Counted from the stretch's first letter, positions 26,090-35,904 are shown. The stretch: DNA of 64,000 nt from Methanospirillum hungatei (GCF_019263745.1 NZ_CP077107.1:930001-994000), one strand, 5' to 3'. Notes: generated from the letters alone by a model not told the origin. A program made the numbers and translations.

Positions 26090-26545
26090 GAAACAGTAAC
26101 CGAGCGGGGCATTCAGCTTGCAAAGGACGGGAAGAGGGATGAGGCCAGGGAGATATTCAGAAATGCCATCGATGAAATACCTTTTGATGCAGCATTATGG
26201 TGTAAATATGCGACCATATTTTTAAATGAAGAAAAGTATGGAGAGGCATTTCCTGAATTTTTCGAAAGCGATAAATCTCTCTCCGGGCTTTCATGGTCCT
26301 TACCTCGCCGGGTTGTGCCTTTCCGGCATTAGACTTCAGGAGGATGCTCTTCGGTTGTATGACCGGGCATTGTAGGTAATTCCGAATGATGATGAGATCT
26401 GGTTCAACAAAGCCTGTAGTCTTATGGAGATGGGAAGAATTCCGGAAGCGATTGCTGGGTTTATGTATTGCGGATTCATCCCCTGGATTCCGGGGCATTC
26501 ATTAATTGCCGTAATCTCATGGATAGATATGACGGCCGGATGATG
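26090..26545 (+). pseudogene. Decayed TPR-repeat protein fragment
   Basis: Two frames carry TPR-like helices. The first reads ERGIQLAKDGKRDEAREIF, AIDEIPFDAALWCKYATIFL and NEEKYGEAFPEFFES. After a frameshift near 26290 the second reads GFHGPYLAGLCLSGI, RLQEDALRLYDRAL, a TAG stop, and VIPNDDEIWFNKACSLMEMG, RIPEAIAGF. The start codon is not visible, so the 5' part is missing too. It lies just left of the CRISPR array and has no evident function. Confidence 0.65.
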
Positions 26546-26594
26546 ATGGACAGGTTGAGGTTATCAAGAAAAGTGATCCTTGGTATAGGACCAG

Positions 26595-27694
26595 GTTTCA
26601 ATCCTACATTAGTCAACTTTGAACCTGCCTCGTAATGGTCAACTGCTGCACGGTTCGAGAGGTTTCAATCCTACTTTAGTCAACTTTGAACTCACATCAC
26701 TGACAGATAAAGCGATAAAAATCAACGAGTTTCAATCCTACTTTAGTCAACTTTGAACTTCATCTTCAGTATCTACATTAAATAAGATATCAATGTTTCA
26801 ATCCTACTTTAGTCAACTTTGAACCTGAACCAAATTCAACTCCAACATTTGCTGCAATTGCAGGTTTCAATCCTACTTTAGTCAACTTTGAACCATCATT
26901 CAACCGTCACGGAAAACACGGGGCTGCTCCGTTTCAATCCTACTTTAGTCAACTTTGAACCAAGTATGGATATTCCTTCTGTAACTCCGACCATCTTGTT
27001 TCAATCCTACTTTAGTCAACTTTGAACCACACATGTGAACACACATAATATCCAGTTTGATAGTTTCAATCCTACTTTAGTCAACTTTGAACTTCCCTTG
27101 TGCGTCTGTAATAGTTGTTATTACACTTTTGTTTCAATCCTACTTTAGTCAACTTTGAACCTGGGTTCGCAGCGGCCACAAACCTGGCCTGTATTGTTTC
27201 AATCCTACTTTAGTCAACTTTGAACTAAAACGCGACGGAACCGGAACCATTGCGGATGTAAGTTTCAATCCTACTTTAGTCAACTTTGAACCACGACGTG
27301 ACGTTCATGCTGCAGGGAGCTAAAACAGTTTCAATCCTACTTTAGTCAACTTTGAACACGACATGGGCAATGAGTATACCCAGTGGTCGTATGAGTGTTT
27401 CAATCCTACTTTAGTCAACTTTGAACTCTTAGATAGATCCCGAAAACAGTTCAATCTACATTGTTTCAATCCTACTTTAGTCAACTTTGAACACTTCCGG
27501 GGATGCAGGTCGGCACCTGCACGGCTATCGAGTTTCAATCCTACTTTAGTCAACTTTGAACACCTGCAGCAGTTCGAGATCCATACGGTCGAGTAATTGT
27601 TTCAATCCTACTTTAGTCAACTTTGAACCAGGATCCGGGAGTCCGACGCCAGGCGGCTGTTACGGTTTCAATCCTACTTTAGTCAACTTTGAAC
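26595..27694 (-). CRISPR. Type I-B CRISPR array, 17 repeats and 16 spacers
   Basis: Seventeen 30-bp repeats start at 26595, 26662, 26729, 26795, 26864, 26931, 26998, 27063, 27131, 27196, 27262, 27328, 27397, 27463, 27532, 27599 and 27665. Spacers are 35-39 bases. On the plus strand the repeat begins GTTTCAATCC and ends CAACTTTGAAC. On the minus strand it ends in ATTGAAAC, the usual 8-base crRNA 5' handle of type I-A/I-B systems. The only variant repeat is the leftmost (one base, at about 26608), as expected for the old end. Transcription is therefore read as right to left, from a leader next to cas2. Confidence 0.97.
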
Positions 27695-27804
27695 ACAGCC
27701 CGAAATATTCATCAATTTCATTATTGAAGTAAAATTTAGGGGCTAATTTGAACATGTTGTCGTTGATCAAAGATAATGTTATTGGAATATAAAGATCCAC
27801 GACG
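27695..27804 (-). promoter_or_regulatory. Probable CRISPR leader
   Basis: The 110 AT-rich bases between the cas2 stop and the newest repeat should hold the leader and array promoter, judged by repeat orientation and by the degenerate repeat at the opposite end. No promoter element was assigned with certainty. Confidence 0.5.
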
Positions 27805-28068
27805 TTAAATAATCTGGCAAAACTCCGATATGTCTTTTCCAATTGATTCAATCGCTACTACATTATCATGAGGAAGGATATAAATCCTTACTGTATCTTC
27901 ATCATCCACGACAATAGATTTAAGACCACTCTTCATCCTTGCAAATTGTCCTTTGGTGATTTCTCCTTCAAAAACTGAATTTTGAACCCTGTATAAATAT
28001 TTCCTTAAATATGCACACACTTTTGCGACCCGATCAACATTGATATCATATACCACAATAACAAACAT
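27805..28068 (-). CDS. cas2: CRISPR-associated endoribonuclease Cas2
   Basis: Cas2 joins Cas1 to integrate new spacers. ATG 28068 (MFVIVVYDINVDRVAKV) is preferred because Cas2 proteins start with this strand and the conserved D of VVYDI; an upstream in-frame ATG (28083) overlaps the cas1 stop. The 87 residues include LRKYLYRVQNSVFEGEIT and SIVVDDEDTVRIY, the ferredoxin-like fold of the family. It is the last gene of cas4-cas1-cas2 and directly precedes the leader. Confidence 0.93.
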   Translation of the reverse strand: MFVIVVYDINVDRVAKVCAYLRKYLYRVQNSVFEGEITKGQFARMKSGLKSIVVDDEDTVRIYILPHDNVVAIESIGKDISEFCQII

Positions 28069-28073
28069 GATAA

Positions 28074-29153
28074 TTACCACCATATTTCAAATGGTTCATA
28101 TTTTTTAAGGCCCAGTAGGTGTTTTACAATTTTGATACACTCAAGATACATAAGTCGCTTATAAGAAACTTTCCGGTGAAGAGAACGGTGTTTTATCGTT
28201 GTTTGAAGTCTTGACTCATATTCTTCAAGAAACAATCTTCGGCCATTTTCATTTAATAGACAGGAACCAATATTTTGATTAAAGTCATCTGCAGATATCA
28301 TTTTCTTATTTACAAGTTTGAAAATTGAACGATCCACAATTAAAGGTTTAAATATCTCAGCAATGTCAAGAGCAAGAGAGAATCTGCGCTCACTAGGTTC
28401 ATGAAGAAAAGAAATGGTAGGATCTAGCTGGGTATGATAAAGTGCAGTAATGATTTCACCATAAACCAAAGAATTTCCAAAACTAATCATAGCATTCATG
28501 GGATTTTGAGGTGGCCTGCGCGTCCTTTCTTTGAATGAAAATTCACTCGGCATAATTGCATCGAATGTAGAATAATATAGTAGTCTGATATTACCTTCAA
28601 GAGCCATTAATTCATTTATCGAACTCATATGTTCGATTTCATCAATCCTCTCTTTAATAGAAGAGAGAATAGGGCTGATTTCCCTTCCTTGTCTCTCATA
28701 ATACCGAATATTCGTTAAAATGTTTGCAGCACTCCCCTTGACGAAAAGTTTTGCAAGATAAAGACGCTCATTTGAATTTGCATAATGAAGAGCTTGTTTA
28801 ACATGCAAATCTCCAGATAATAAGGTTTCTTTTGGATATATTGTTGATAGATATTGCCCATAATAACTGAAAATATGAGTAGGAATTTGTTTTTTTGCCA
28901 GTAGACCTATCGCTCCAGATGTGAGTGAGATCCTCCCGTAAAGAAATATTGCATCAATCTGTTCAATAGGAAGAGCCTTTTTTTCATATTCTGGTTTTGT
29001 TGATTCGTCATCCAGTTCACAAAAAGACTCAATTGTATCATCTTCAAGAATAAAATCCTCATTTGAATTAGCAGGCTCTTTTTTAGCTATAAAATAAAGA
29101 GTATCGTGTTTTCTAATCAATTCCCCATTTTTAATTAAATAGAAATTCCTCAT
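28074..29153 (-). CDS. cas1: CRISPR-associated integrase Cas1 (type I-B)
   Basis: ATG 29153 (MRNFYLIKNGELIRK) is chosen; an in-frame ATG at 29168 overlaps cas4 more deeply. The 359-residue enzyme has the beta-sandwich start, the helical region with LMALEGNIRLLYY (catalytic Glu), SFGNSLVYGEIITALYHTQL and LHEPSERRFSLALDIAEIFK (His and Asp/Glu metal ligands). An acidic insertion (about residues 35-65, EDFILEDDTIESFCELDDES) is longer than in many Cas1 proteins. With Cas2 it inserts new spacers at the leader end. Confidence 0.95.
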   Translation of the reverse strand: MRNFYLIKNGELIRKHDTLYFIAKKEPANSNEDFILEDDTIESFCELDDESTKPEYEKKALPIEQIDAIFLYGRISLTSGAIGLLAKKQIPTHIFSYYGQYLSTIYPKETLLSGDLHVKQALHYANSNERLYLAKLFVKGSAANILTNIRYYERQGREISPILSSIKERIDEIEHMSSINELMALEGNIRLLYYSTFDAIMPSEFSFKERTRRPPQNPMNAMISFGNSLVYGEIITALYHTQLDPTISFLHEPSERRFSLALDIAEIFKPLIVDRSIFKLVNKKMISADDFNQNIGSCLLNENGRRLFLEEYESRLQTTIKHRSLHRKVSYKRLMYLECIKIVKHLLGLKKYEPFEIWW

Positions 29154-29155
29154 TT

Positions 29156-29671
29156 TTACACCCAACAAAATTCAAAATATGCACATTTAGAACATGGACG
29201 AATCTTTTTTGGAATTGGTACCGATGATTGATGAACAATTTTTTCAATTTTTAAGATTATTTCAGGAATGAGCATTTCATCTTGGTCATTGAGCATTACC
29301 TTTTCTTGTGTTTTATGTGTTGGATAATTAATAATTCCTTCTACGGGCCATATTTCAAGAATGTGATGAAAATACCAAAGATAGTACATGAGTTGCAGCC
29401 GATGGACATCTACAAGATTATACTCTTTTTTCACTTCATGAATAACTAGAGTATCTCCCTTTTTTACAAAATCAAGAGCAATTTTATCATGAATAATTAT
29501 CTCTTTCTGCTCTCTCTTATATGAATCTTCATGAATTATTCTTCCAATTATTACATCATCTGAATTATCTTCCATTCTAATATAATGTGCAAATAACCAC
29601 AATTTTGTATGACATATTGCATAATACTGAATTTCAGTTCCTGATGGAAGATAACCATTGACAAGATCCAT
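29156..29671 (-). CDS. cas4: CRISPR-associated exonuclease Cas4
   Basis: The 171 residues match short RecB-like Cas4 proteins. The four iron-sulphur Cys are C20 and C160, C163, C169 (the end CSKCAYFEFCWV). The nuclease core has GRIIHE, IALDFVKKGDTLVIHEVKKE (D...ExK) and the RLQLMYYLW helix (QxxxY region). Cas4 trims and orients prespacers for Cas1-Cas2. It overlaps or abuts cas1 and is the first gene of the adaptation operon. Confidence 0.92.
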   Translation of the reverse strand: MDLVNGYLPSGTEIQYYAICHTKLWLFAHYIRMEDNSDDVIIGRIIHEDSYKREQKEIIIHDKIALDFVKKGDTLVIHEVKKEYNLVDVHRLQLMYYLWYFHHILEIWPVEGIINYPTHKTQEKVMLNDQDEMLIPEIILKIEKIVHQSSVPIPKKIRPCSKCAYFEFCWV

Positions 29672-29722
29672 GAAACAATTAATTCGAAAGATTAATTTAA
29701 TTTTACGAATTTACAATAATGT
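29672..29722. promoter_or_regulatory. Divergent promoter of the two cas operons
   Basis: The 51-base AT-rich gap separates cas4 (minus) from cas8b (plus). TTAATTTAATTTTA (about 29692-29705) is a plausible TATA-box region for either direction. The short length means that the two operons share control sequence. Confidence 0.45.
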
Positions 29723-31129
29723 ATGAATCCAATGCTGAAGTCATCATTTGGTGGTTATCAGCAGCAAAGTCCAGAACACTCTTTTAATACAACAGAAGAT
29801 CCGTTCGTCACAGCAGGAATTATTGCAATAGAGATTTTGTGTGGTAAATCATTTGAAAAATGTTCAAATGAGGATCTAGCAAAAGCGGTGGATATTTTAT
29901 TAGAATGGTATATGACTCCCGCCTGGACAAAAGAACTCTATTCTATCTTTCCTAATAGTAAATATGTAAATGCTTCTCTAAAAGATAAGAAAGGAGCATC
30001 AAAGAGTTTTCTTTTGAATCTGATTTCAGAAGTAGTAACTCCATCAAAAAAATTCGATAAAATATGTCAATTTTGCGGAAAGCCTTCTGATGATACCTTT
30101 TATGCGAAAACAGAAATACCACTCGCAGGATCATCACTTTTTTCAAATTTTTTTCCCTCTTTCCAGGATGGTATTAATGTTTGTCCCAGATGTGTTTTAG
30201 CGATACAATTCGCTCCTCTAATCTGCTATAAAGCTGGAGGAAAGCCTTGTCTGATTAGCTCTGGAAATAGTAAAATAATATATGAATATGGTAAAGAAAT
30301 AATCACAACTTTAAAATCACGGTTAACTTCAGGAGAATTTTTTGACAAAGAAAAATCAGGATTATTTTCTGAAGATTTTAAAAATCCAGAAAATGCATTA
30401 TTTAATCTTGCCTATAAATTCGGCTCTAAATACGTAATTGAAGGTATATGTTCAAAAGATGAATCTATCGTATTATATCATCTTGATAACTATAATCAGA
30501 ACCCAAGAGGAATAGCAATTTATCACCTTCCTTCAAATGTATTTTCATTTGTTTCCTCTGTAATGAATTCCCCACAATATAAAAAAAACTGGTACACCCT
30601 TCTTTCAAGGTATTATTCTCTTAAAAATCAACAAAAAGACTCTCTTCCAATTTGGAAAACGAGTAAAAACCGGATTCATACATCTCTATTGGCTAATACA
30701 AGTATCATCTGGGCATTCAAAGATGATCAATCTAAAACATCAATTCTTCCATGGGATTTAGTTGAAGAATATTGTAAAAAGGTACGATTTATGAACCAAC
30801 AAAGAATTAACGACATCAAATTCTGTGCTGACCAGATAGCAGAAACAATCCGTTTAAAAAACAATAAAAAACGAGTAAACGCAATTGTTTCATCAAAAAC
30901 CAGTGAAGAGTTTAGAAACCAGATTCGTCTTTCAATGGTAGATTGGCAGAAATTAGGAAAAACAGAACCAATGATTGATTTTGATCAATTTACTAGAGTA
31001 ATAATTCCTGGAGATTACCGTGGTTGGACTGAAGTCCGTGATCTTATTGTAGTGAGGTTGTACGAACAACTCCATGATATATTAGCAAAAGATAGTGAAC
31101 AAGAGATTGAATCAAATTCTGAGGAATAA
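29723..31129 (+). CDS. cas8b: Type I-B Cascade large subunit Cas8b (Cst1-like, CXXC-CXXC)
   Basis: The 468-residue protein carries the paired zinc motifs of Cst1-type large subunits: C115/C118 (ICQFCGKP) and C154/C157 (VCPRCVLA). The N-terminal part is helical, and the C-terminal half is basic (VRFMNQQRINDIKF, RLKNNKKRVNAIV). It precedes cas7, as usual in the I-B Tneap arrangement. The large subunit recognises the PAM and helps recruit Cas3. Assignment rests on the Cys motifs, length and gene order. Confidence 0.85.
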   Translation: MNPMLKSSFGGYQQQSPEHSFNTTEDPFVTAGIIAIEILCGKSFEKCSNEDLAKAVDILLEWYMTPAWTKELYSIFPNSKYVNASLKDKKGASKSFLLNLISEVVTPSKKFDKICQFCGKPSDDTFYAKTEIPLAGSSLFSNFFPSFQDGINVCPRCVLAIQFAPLICYKAGGKPCLISSGNSKIIYEYGKEIITTLKSRLTSGEFFDKEKSGLFSEDFKNPENALFNLAYKFGSKYVIEGICSKDESIVLYHLDNYNQNPRGIAIYHLPSNVFSFVSSVMNSPQYKKNWYTLLSRYYSLKNQQKDSLPIWKTSKNRIHTSLLANTSIIWAFKDDQSKTSILPWDLVEEYCKKVRFMNQQRINDIKFCADQIAETIRLKNNKKRVNAIVSSKTSEEFRNQIRLSMVDWQKLGKTEPMIDFDQFTRVIIPGDYRGWTEVRDLIVVRLYEQLHDILAKDSEQEIESNSEE

Positions 31130-31132
31130 TAA

Positions 31133-32167
31133 ATGAAAACAATTGTAGGAACATATCTTATAAATGCACCATTTTCTGCCCTAAATAATAAAGGGATTGA
31201 TACAAGATCAGGAAATGAAAACGAGGTCGCAACAAAAACCATTCAGTCACCTGAAGGAAGAAGGCCATATGTATCAGCTCAAGCACTCAGGTTCTGGTGG
31301 AGAAATGTCCTTGAACAAAAATACTCTTGGGAATGTTCCCCTGTGAATAAAATTGGGGACAATCAAGCCATAACATTCGCTGATCCTCTCGTATATCCCG
31401 ATGATGATTTGTTCGGTTATATGTCAGCAAGAAAAGTAGAGATCGAAGGTAAGAAAAAAACCCAAAATGTCACAGTCACTCGTGTATCTCCTTTAAAATG
31501 TTCTCCACTTATTGGCCTGCCCATATCGCCAAACTCTGATTTTGGTGTAATGAATCGAAAATTTGAAGGCAATCCAGTTCTTTTTAATCATCAATTCTAC
31601 AGTAATATTCTCAAAGGGATTTTTGCCCTAGACATCGATTCAGCCGGAACATTTACTGCAATTGATAAACCAGGAAGTAAAAATTTATCAGATGACTTGA
31701 TAAGAGAATATGACTCTCAAAATTTAAGAATAGGTTCAGAGAATAAATTCCGTCTTAATGATGACATACGAATAAAAAGAATTCTGGATACTATTTCTGC
31801 TTTAAAATACCTCTCCGGAGGGGCAATGCAAACACTCCACCACACCGATGTCACTCCAAAAGCAATTATTCTCAGTGCAGTAAATAGCGGAAATAACATT
31901 TTCATGGATGTATTTCCCCACAACAACTACGAAGATGGACTAATAAACCTTGATGCACTCACGGAAGTGCTCACAGATTATAAGGATGATCTCCTTACGG
32001 GAGTATATATCGGATGGTTCAGCGGATTTGGAACTGAAAAAGATAAAGAATTGCAACATTATAAACCTCCTGCGGGGATACAATTAACATTATCTTCTCC
32101 TGCTCAGGCTATTGATCTCTTTACCAAAGAGCTGTTAGAGAATTCGGAGAAACTTCTCTCTTCATAA
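31133..32167 (+). CDS. cas7: Type I-B Cascade backbone protein Cas7 (Cst2/DevR-like)
   Basis: The 344 residues start with KTIVGTYLINAPFSALNNKG and contain PYVSAQALRFWWRNVLE, typical of the Cst2/DevR Cas7 group. Its RAMP fold would bind the crRNA spacer along the Cascade backbone. VTRVSPLKCSPLIGLPI and LKYLSGGAMQTLHHTDVTPK are further conserved blocks. It lies 3 bases after cas8b and 2 bases before cas5, so all are co-transcribed. Confidence 0.92.
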   Translation: MKTIVGTYLINAPFSALNNKGIDTRSGNENEVATKTIQSPEGRRPYVSAQALRFWWRNVLEQKYSWECSPVNKIGDNQAITFADPLVYPDDDLFGYMSARKVEIEGKKKTQNVTVTRVSPLKCSPLIGLPISPNSDFGVMNRKFEGNPVLFNHQFYSNILKGIFALDIDSAGTFTAIDKPGSKNLSDDLIREYDSQNLRIGSENKFRLNDDIRIKRILDTISALKYLSGGAMQTLHHTDVTPKAIILSAVNSGNNIFMDVFPHNNYEDGLINLDALTEVLTDYKDDLLTGVYIGWFSGFGTEKDKELQHYKPPAGIQLTLSSPAQAIDLFTKELLENSEKLLSS

Positions 32168-32169
32168 TA

Positions 32170-32823
32170 ATGGAACTCCTCCGCGTTGAAATAACCGCAT
32201 TGACCGCATCATTTCGATATCCAATGTTTATTGTAGGATATCACCCAACTTACTCAGTTCCCCCAGTATCCACAATACTTGGTCTATTATCAGCGGCAAA
32301 AGGAGATACAGTATCACCAAATTCTCTTAGGATAGGATATGATTTTTACGCTGATGGAAAAGGTTCAGATTTGGAGAAAATCTATGAATATGGAGGGGGA
32401 ACAAATACTAAACCGGTTCATTTCCAGAAGAGTAACATCATAACTCGTGAATTCCTCTTCAACTGTACCCTTAACCTTTATCTTGATGACTTCAAATTTG
32501 AATATTACCTGAAACATCCTAATTATCCATTGGTTCTTGGAAGACAAGCTGATCTAGCATATGTTCGCAAAATCTCTCGAATAAATCTCGAAGAGACTGA
32601 AGACGTCACCCTCTCGAACACCATGATTCCCTTTGATGGTACCATTCCGGGTCAGGTAGTCTCACTTCCAACATTTTTTACTGATGAATCAACAAGAAAA
32701 CCACAAGATGTCAGAACATTTTTAATTTTAGACTCTCCTCAGTCAATTCCATATGGATTATATGATCCAGAACGAAATTGTGGTGTATACCTGCATGATT
32801 ACACAAATCCTCGCAAAAAGTAA
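32170..32823 (+). CDS. cas5: Type I-B Cascade subunit Cas5
   Basis: The 217-residue RAMP protein begins with LLRVEITALTASFRYPMF and continues with YSVPPVSTILGLLSAAKG, the standard Cas5 start in which the loop and helix hold the crRNA 5' handle. PNYPLVLGRQADLAYV is the second conserved block. It overlaps the start of cas3 by 29 bases. Confidence 0.92.
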   Translation: MELLRVEITALTASFRYPMFIVGYHPTYSVPPVSTILGLLSAAKGDTVSPNSLRIGYDFYADGKGSDLEKIYEYGGGTNTKPVHFQKSNIITREFLFNCTLNLYLDDFKFEYYLKHPNYPLVLGRQADLAYVRKISRINLEETEDVTLSNTMIPFDGTIPGQVVSLPTFFTDESTRKPQDVRTFLILDSPQSIPYGLYDPERNCGVYLHDYTNPRKK

Positions 32824-35023
32824 TGGGGAAACACTTGTTGAACATACCCTATCCTGTCTGAATATTTATCAACAATTAATTGATATTTTTCCGGATCTCG
32901 ATAAATATACGGATTTTATTTCATTTTATGAAGTCGTCTTCCAGGCTTTGTTTCTCCACGATGTAGGAAAATCATCTGAAGAATTTCAAAAATACCTCAA
33001 AGGACTACCTAATGAATGGAACCATTATCGACATGAGATATTATCGACTCCTTTTGTAAATCTTTTAAACATTAAAGAAAGTGAACGGGACATCATCAAA
33101 ACCCTCGTATTAACTCACCATAAAGATCTTGATGGACTAATCCCCTATTCTGAAACCCTCGATTATCTTGGTAAGCCATTTTCTGAACATATGAAATCTA
33201 TTGTTGTCCATCAGGAAGAGATTAATATTTTTTTTGATGAATTGTTCAATTGCATCACATATTTCAGTGATCATAACCTTAAAATAACATCATTTTCGGA
33301 ACAAAAACACTTTACCAACGATGATTGGGAAGATACTCTGATCGGTCTAAGTCAATCTCTACGCAAAAACGAGAAATTTAAAAACTGGTTTTTTCGTATC
33401 GGCATTATGGGTAAGGGTATGATTAATGCTTCTGATTACCTTGCATCAGGAGGGATTAAGGAAATACTTAAACCATTACCCTCTTTGGAGGAAGTCTATA
33501 CGTTCAAAAAAAGAACCTCAATACAAGAAAAATGCCTTAATCTAATCGGTAACGCAATTCTCATCTCACCAACAGGTTCAGGAAAGACTGAAGCAGCTCT
33601 TTTTTGGGCAACAAATAACCTTAATCAAACAAAAGGTAATAGAATTTTTTTTACTCTGCCGTACACTGCAAGTATTAATGCTTTGTATATTCGTTTAAGG
33701 AAGAAATTTCATCCCTGGTATCAATCAGAGGACTTTATTTCATTACTTCATGGTCGAGCAGGGTATTTTCTTTCTCAAATGTATGAAGATCAAAAAACAT
33801 CACTCCACTTAGCAAAAATATCCCACCAGATTTGTAGCCCATATAAAATAATGACACCCTTTCAGGCAATTCGACATTTTTTCTCTCTTAAAGGGTATGA
33901 AATGGGACTACTCGAAATGTATCAGGGTATCTTTATTTTTGATGAAATTCACTCTTATGAACCACGAACTGTTGCACTTATTCTAGGTATGTGTTCATTC
34001 CTAAAAAATAAACTCGATGCAAAGATACTTCTCATGTCTGCAACTCTTCCCTCTTTTATAAGCTCGATGTTTCAAAAGGATCTGGATATCAACCAAATTA
34101 TAACGATGGAAAAAAACGAGCAGAATGAATATTTACGACATAGGTGTTTCATACTAGATGGAACTATTCTTGATAATCTTTCATATATTAAGGCGGCCAT
34201 TCAGAGAAAAAAACGAGTATTGGTTGTGTGTAACACAGTCAAACAAGCTCAGATCGTTTATAATGAACTATATTCTCCTCATATTAATTCTGCTCTTCTT
34301 CACTCTAAATTTATTCTGAAAGACAGGGAAGAAATAGAAAACATAATAATTACCGGAGAAATAACGGAAGATGAAAACCCACCTCTCCAATTACTTGTCG
34401 GAACACAGACTGTAGAAGTCTCTCTTGATATTGATTATGATATATGTTTTACGGAACCCGCCCCTATTGATGCTCTGATTCAACGATTTGGAAGAGTAAA
34501 TCGAAAAAAAGAAAAGGGGATTTGTCCAGTATATGTTTTTAGACAGGGAAGTGATTCAGACAAATTTATCTACAATCCTGAAAAGGTCCAAAAAACTCTT
34601 TCTGTCCTATCAGAGATTGAATATCTTCATGAATGGGAATTACAAAGGATTGTTGACTGTGTATACTCTGATGGATTCGGAGAAAAACAGGAAGAATTTG
34701 AAAATACATATCATATGTTTACCGATGTCCTAAATGAAATAGTTCCCCTTAAGAATTATGATCGAAAGGAGTCAGATTTTTTTAAACTATTTGATTCTAT
34801 CGAGGTTATCCCCAATAAATTTTTAACAGAAGTTAAAATGGCAGTTGAAGAGGGTAATTTTTTTGAAATAATGAAATATACTCTACCTTTATCCAAAGGT
34901 CAGTTTTACAGGTTAAAAATTGAAGGAAGAGTATCTAATGAATCAGAATATCTATTTATTGACGCTAAATATGATTCACACCTTGGTTTGATACTCTCCG
35001 CCAGTGATAGTTCAATAATATAA
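32795..35023 (+). CDS. cas3: CRISPR-associated nuclease-helicase Cas3
   Basis: The frame is open from 32753, but ATG 32795 (MITQILAKSNGETLVEHT) places the HD domain at the expected start; the product is 742 residues. HD nuclease ligands are H17 (VEHT), H55-D56 (LFLHDVGKSS) and further His in LTHHKD. The helicase follows: Walker A SPTGSGKTEAA, DEIH box IFDEIHSYEP, motif III LMSATLP, motif V region TQTVEVSLDIDYD and motif VI QRFGRVNRK. It degrades target DNA recruited by Cascade. It converges with cas6, 6 bases away. Confidence 0.95.
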   Translation: MITQILAKSNGETLVEHTLSCLNIYQQLIDIFPDLDKYTDFISFYEVVFQALFLHDVGKSSEEFQKYLKGLPNEWNHYRHEILSTPFVNLLNIKESERDIIKTLVLTHHKDLDGLIPYSETLDYLGKPFSEHMKSIVVHQEEINIFFDELFNCITYFSDHNLKITSFSEQKHFTNDDWEDTLIGLSQSLRKNEKFKNWFFRIGIMGKGMINASDYLASGGIKEILKPLPSLEEVYTFKKRTSIQEKCLNLIGNAILISPTGSGKTEAALFWATNNLNQTKGNRIFFTLPYTASINALYIRLRKKFHPWYQSEDFISLLHGRAGYFLSQMYEDQKTSLHLAKISHQICSPYKIMTPFQAIRHFFSLKGYEMGLLEMYQGIFIFDEIHSYEPRTVALILGMCSFLKNKLDAKILLMSATLPSFISSMFQKDLDINQIITMEKNEQNEYLRHRCFILDGTILDNLSYIKAAIQRKKRVLVVCNTVKQAQIVYNELYSPHINSALLHSKFILKDREEIENIIITGEITEDENPPLQLLVGTQTVEVSLDIDYDICFTEPAPIDALIQRFGRVNRKKEKGICPVYVFRQGSDSDKFIYNPEKVQKTLSVLSEIEYLHEWELQRIVDCVYSDGFGEKQEEFENTYHMFTDVLNEIVPLKNYDRKESDFFKLFDSIEVIPNKFLTEVKMAVEEGNFFEIMKYTLPLSKGQFYRLKIEGRVSNESEYLFIDAKYDSHLGLILSASDSSII

Positions 35024-35029
35024 TTTCAT

Positions 35030-35797
35030 CTAATTCTGGTGATCTTTAATAATTGGATTAACAAATCCAAATCCCATACTATTTCGTTCTCCAAAACCTG
35101 CATCAAGGCCAAAATTAATAATTTTTTTCTGAATCGCTGTTAATGTGCTCCATTCAAATGACCAAATACTCGCAGCAAACCCATAACTCTTACCATCAAT
35201 AATTAGTCGTGAATGGACCATCTTCTTATAGTAATATTTCTCAAAAAGTTCTATATTATCGATTTCGGTCCCATAAAAATCATTATATTTTTTTATAAGA
35301 TTTTCCGTAAGCTGTTTTATAAAAGTAGAAAAAGGGACATTTGGACGCCAATAAATATAGCGAGGTTTACGCTCTATTTCTGGAATATCATAGAGATCAT
35401 AATTATATTCAGGAATTCTGAGAATTATAGGAGTATTTACCACAATCCGGAATGGAAATGAATGAATTTCTAAATTTAGTTGTTTAAGATCTGAAAGATA
35501 GTACTCACAATCTCCAATGTGAATAAGCGAATTTAATCGTTTTTCTAATGTTTTATAAACTGACTCACCTAGTTGAATTCCAGGAGTGGCAAAAATTATC
35601 TTTAAAATTTCATCTTTTCTCTGGTTTTGATAAGGAAACATATTTGAATATGAAAAGGGTTTATATCCCCGTTTATCATGTATGCCTGTGTATCCTGAGT
35701 CTTTGATGATTGAATAGATAAATCCCTGCAATTTATGATATTCAAGAGATATATTTTTTTGATCTTGTTTATTCTTAAGTTCAAGTATTATTCTCAT
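35030..35797 (-). CDS. cas6: CRISPR RNA-processing endoribonuclease Cas6
   Basis: The 255-residue protein has the two RAMP folds of Cas6 and the C-terminal glycine-rich loop GFGERNSMGFGFV. The N-terminal part includes YHKLQGFIYSII, in which His is a candidate catalytic residue. It cuts the precursor within each repeat, leaving the ATTGAAAC handle. It is placed on the opposite strand from cas3, which is an uncommon but known separation from the Cascade operon. Confidence 0.92.
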   Translation of the reverse strand: MRIILELKNKQDQKNISLEYHKLQGFIYSIIKDSGYTGIHDKRGYKPFSYSNMFPYQNQRKDEILKIIFATPGIQLGESVYKTLEKRLNSLIHIGDCEYYLSDLKQLNLEIHSFPFRIVVNTPIILRIPEYNYDLYDIPEIERKPRYIYWRPNVPFSTFIKQLTENLIKKYNDFYGTEIDNIELFEKYYYKKMVHSRLIIDGKSYGFAASIWSFEWSTLTAIQKKIINFGLDAGFGERNSMGFGFVNPIIKDHQN

Positions 35798-35904
35798 TCT
35801 CTTTGAATATTTGGTTGTTTAACTAGTAAAATCATCTGAAAAATATTTATTTTTTAGCTCTTCGTCAGTTTCAGTTGGTATGATGTTGTTCGGATGAAGA
35901 AATT

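Noticed and set aside
27320-27596. Open frames inside the CRISPR array on both strands
   Set aside because: They consist of translated repeats and spacers; repeat units of 65-69 bases keep frames open by chance.
27724-27753. Possible degenerate 18th CRISPR repeat to the right of the array
   Set aside because: Only the last bases (TTTGAAC) match; the rest does not align with the repeat.
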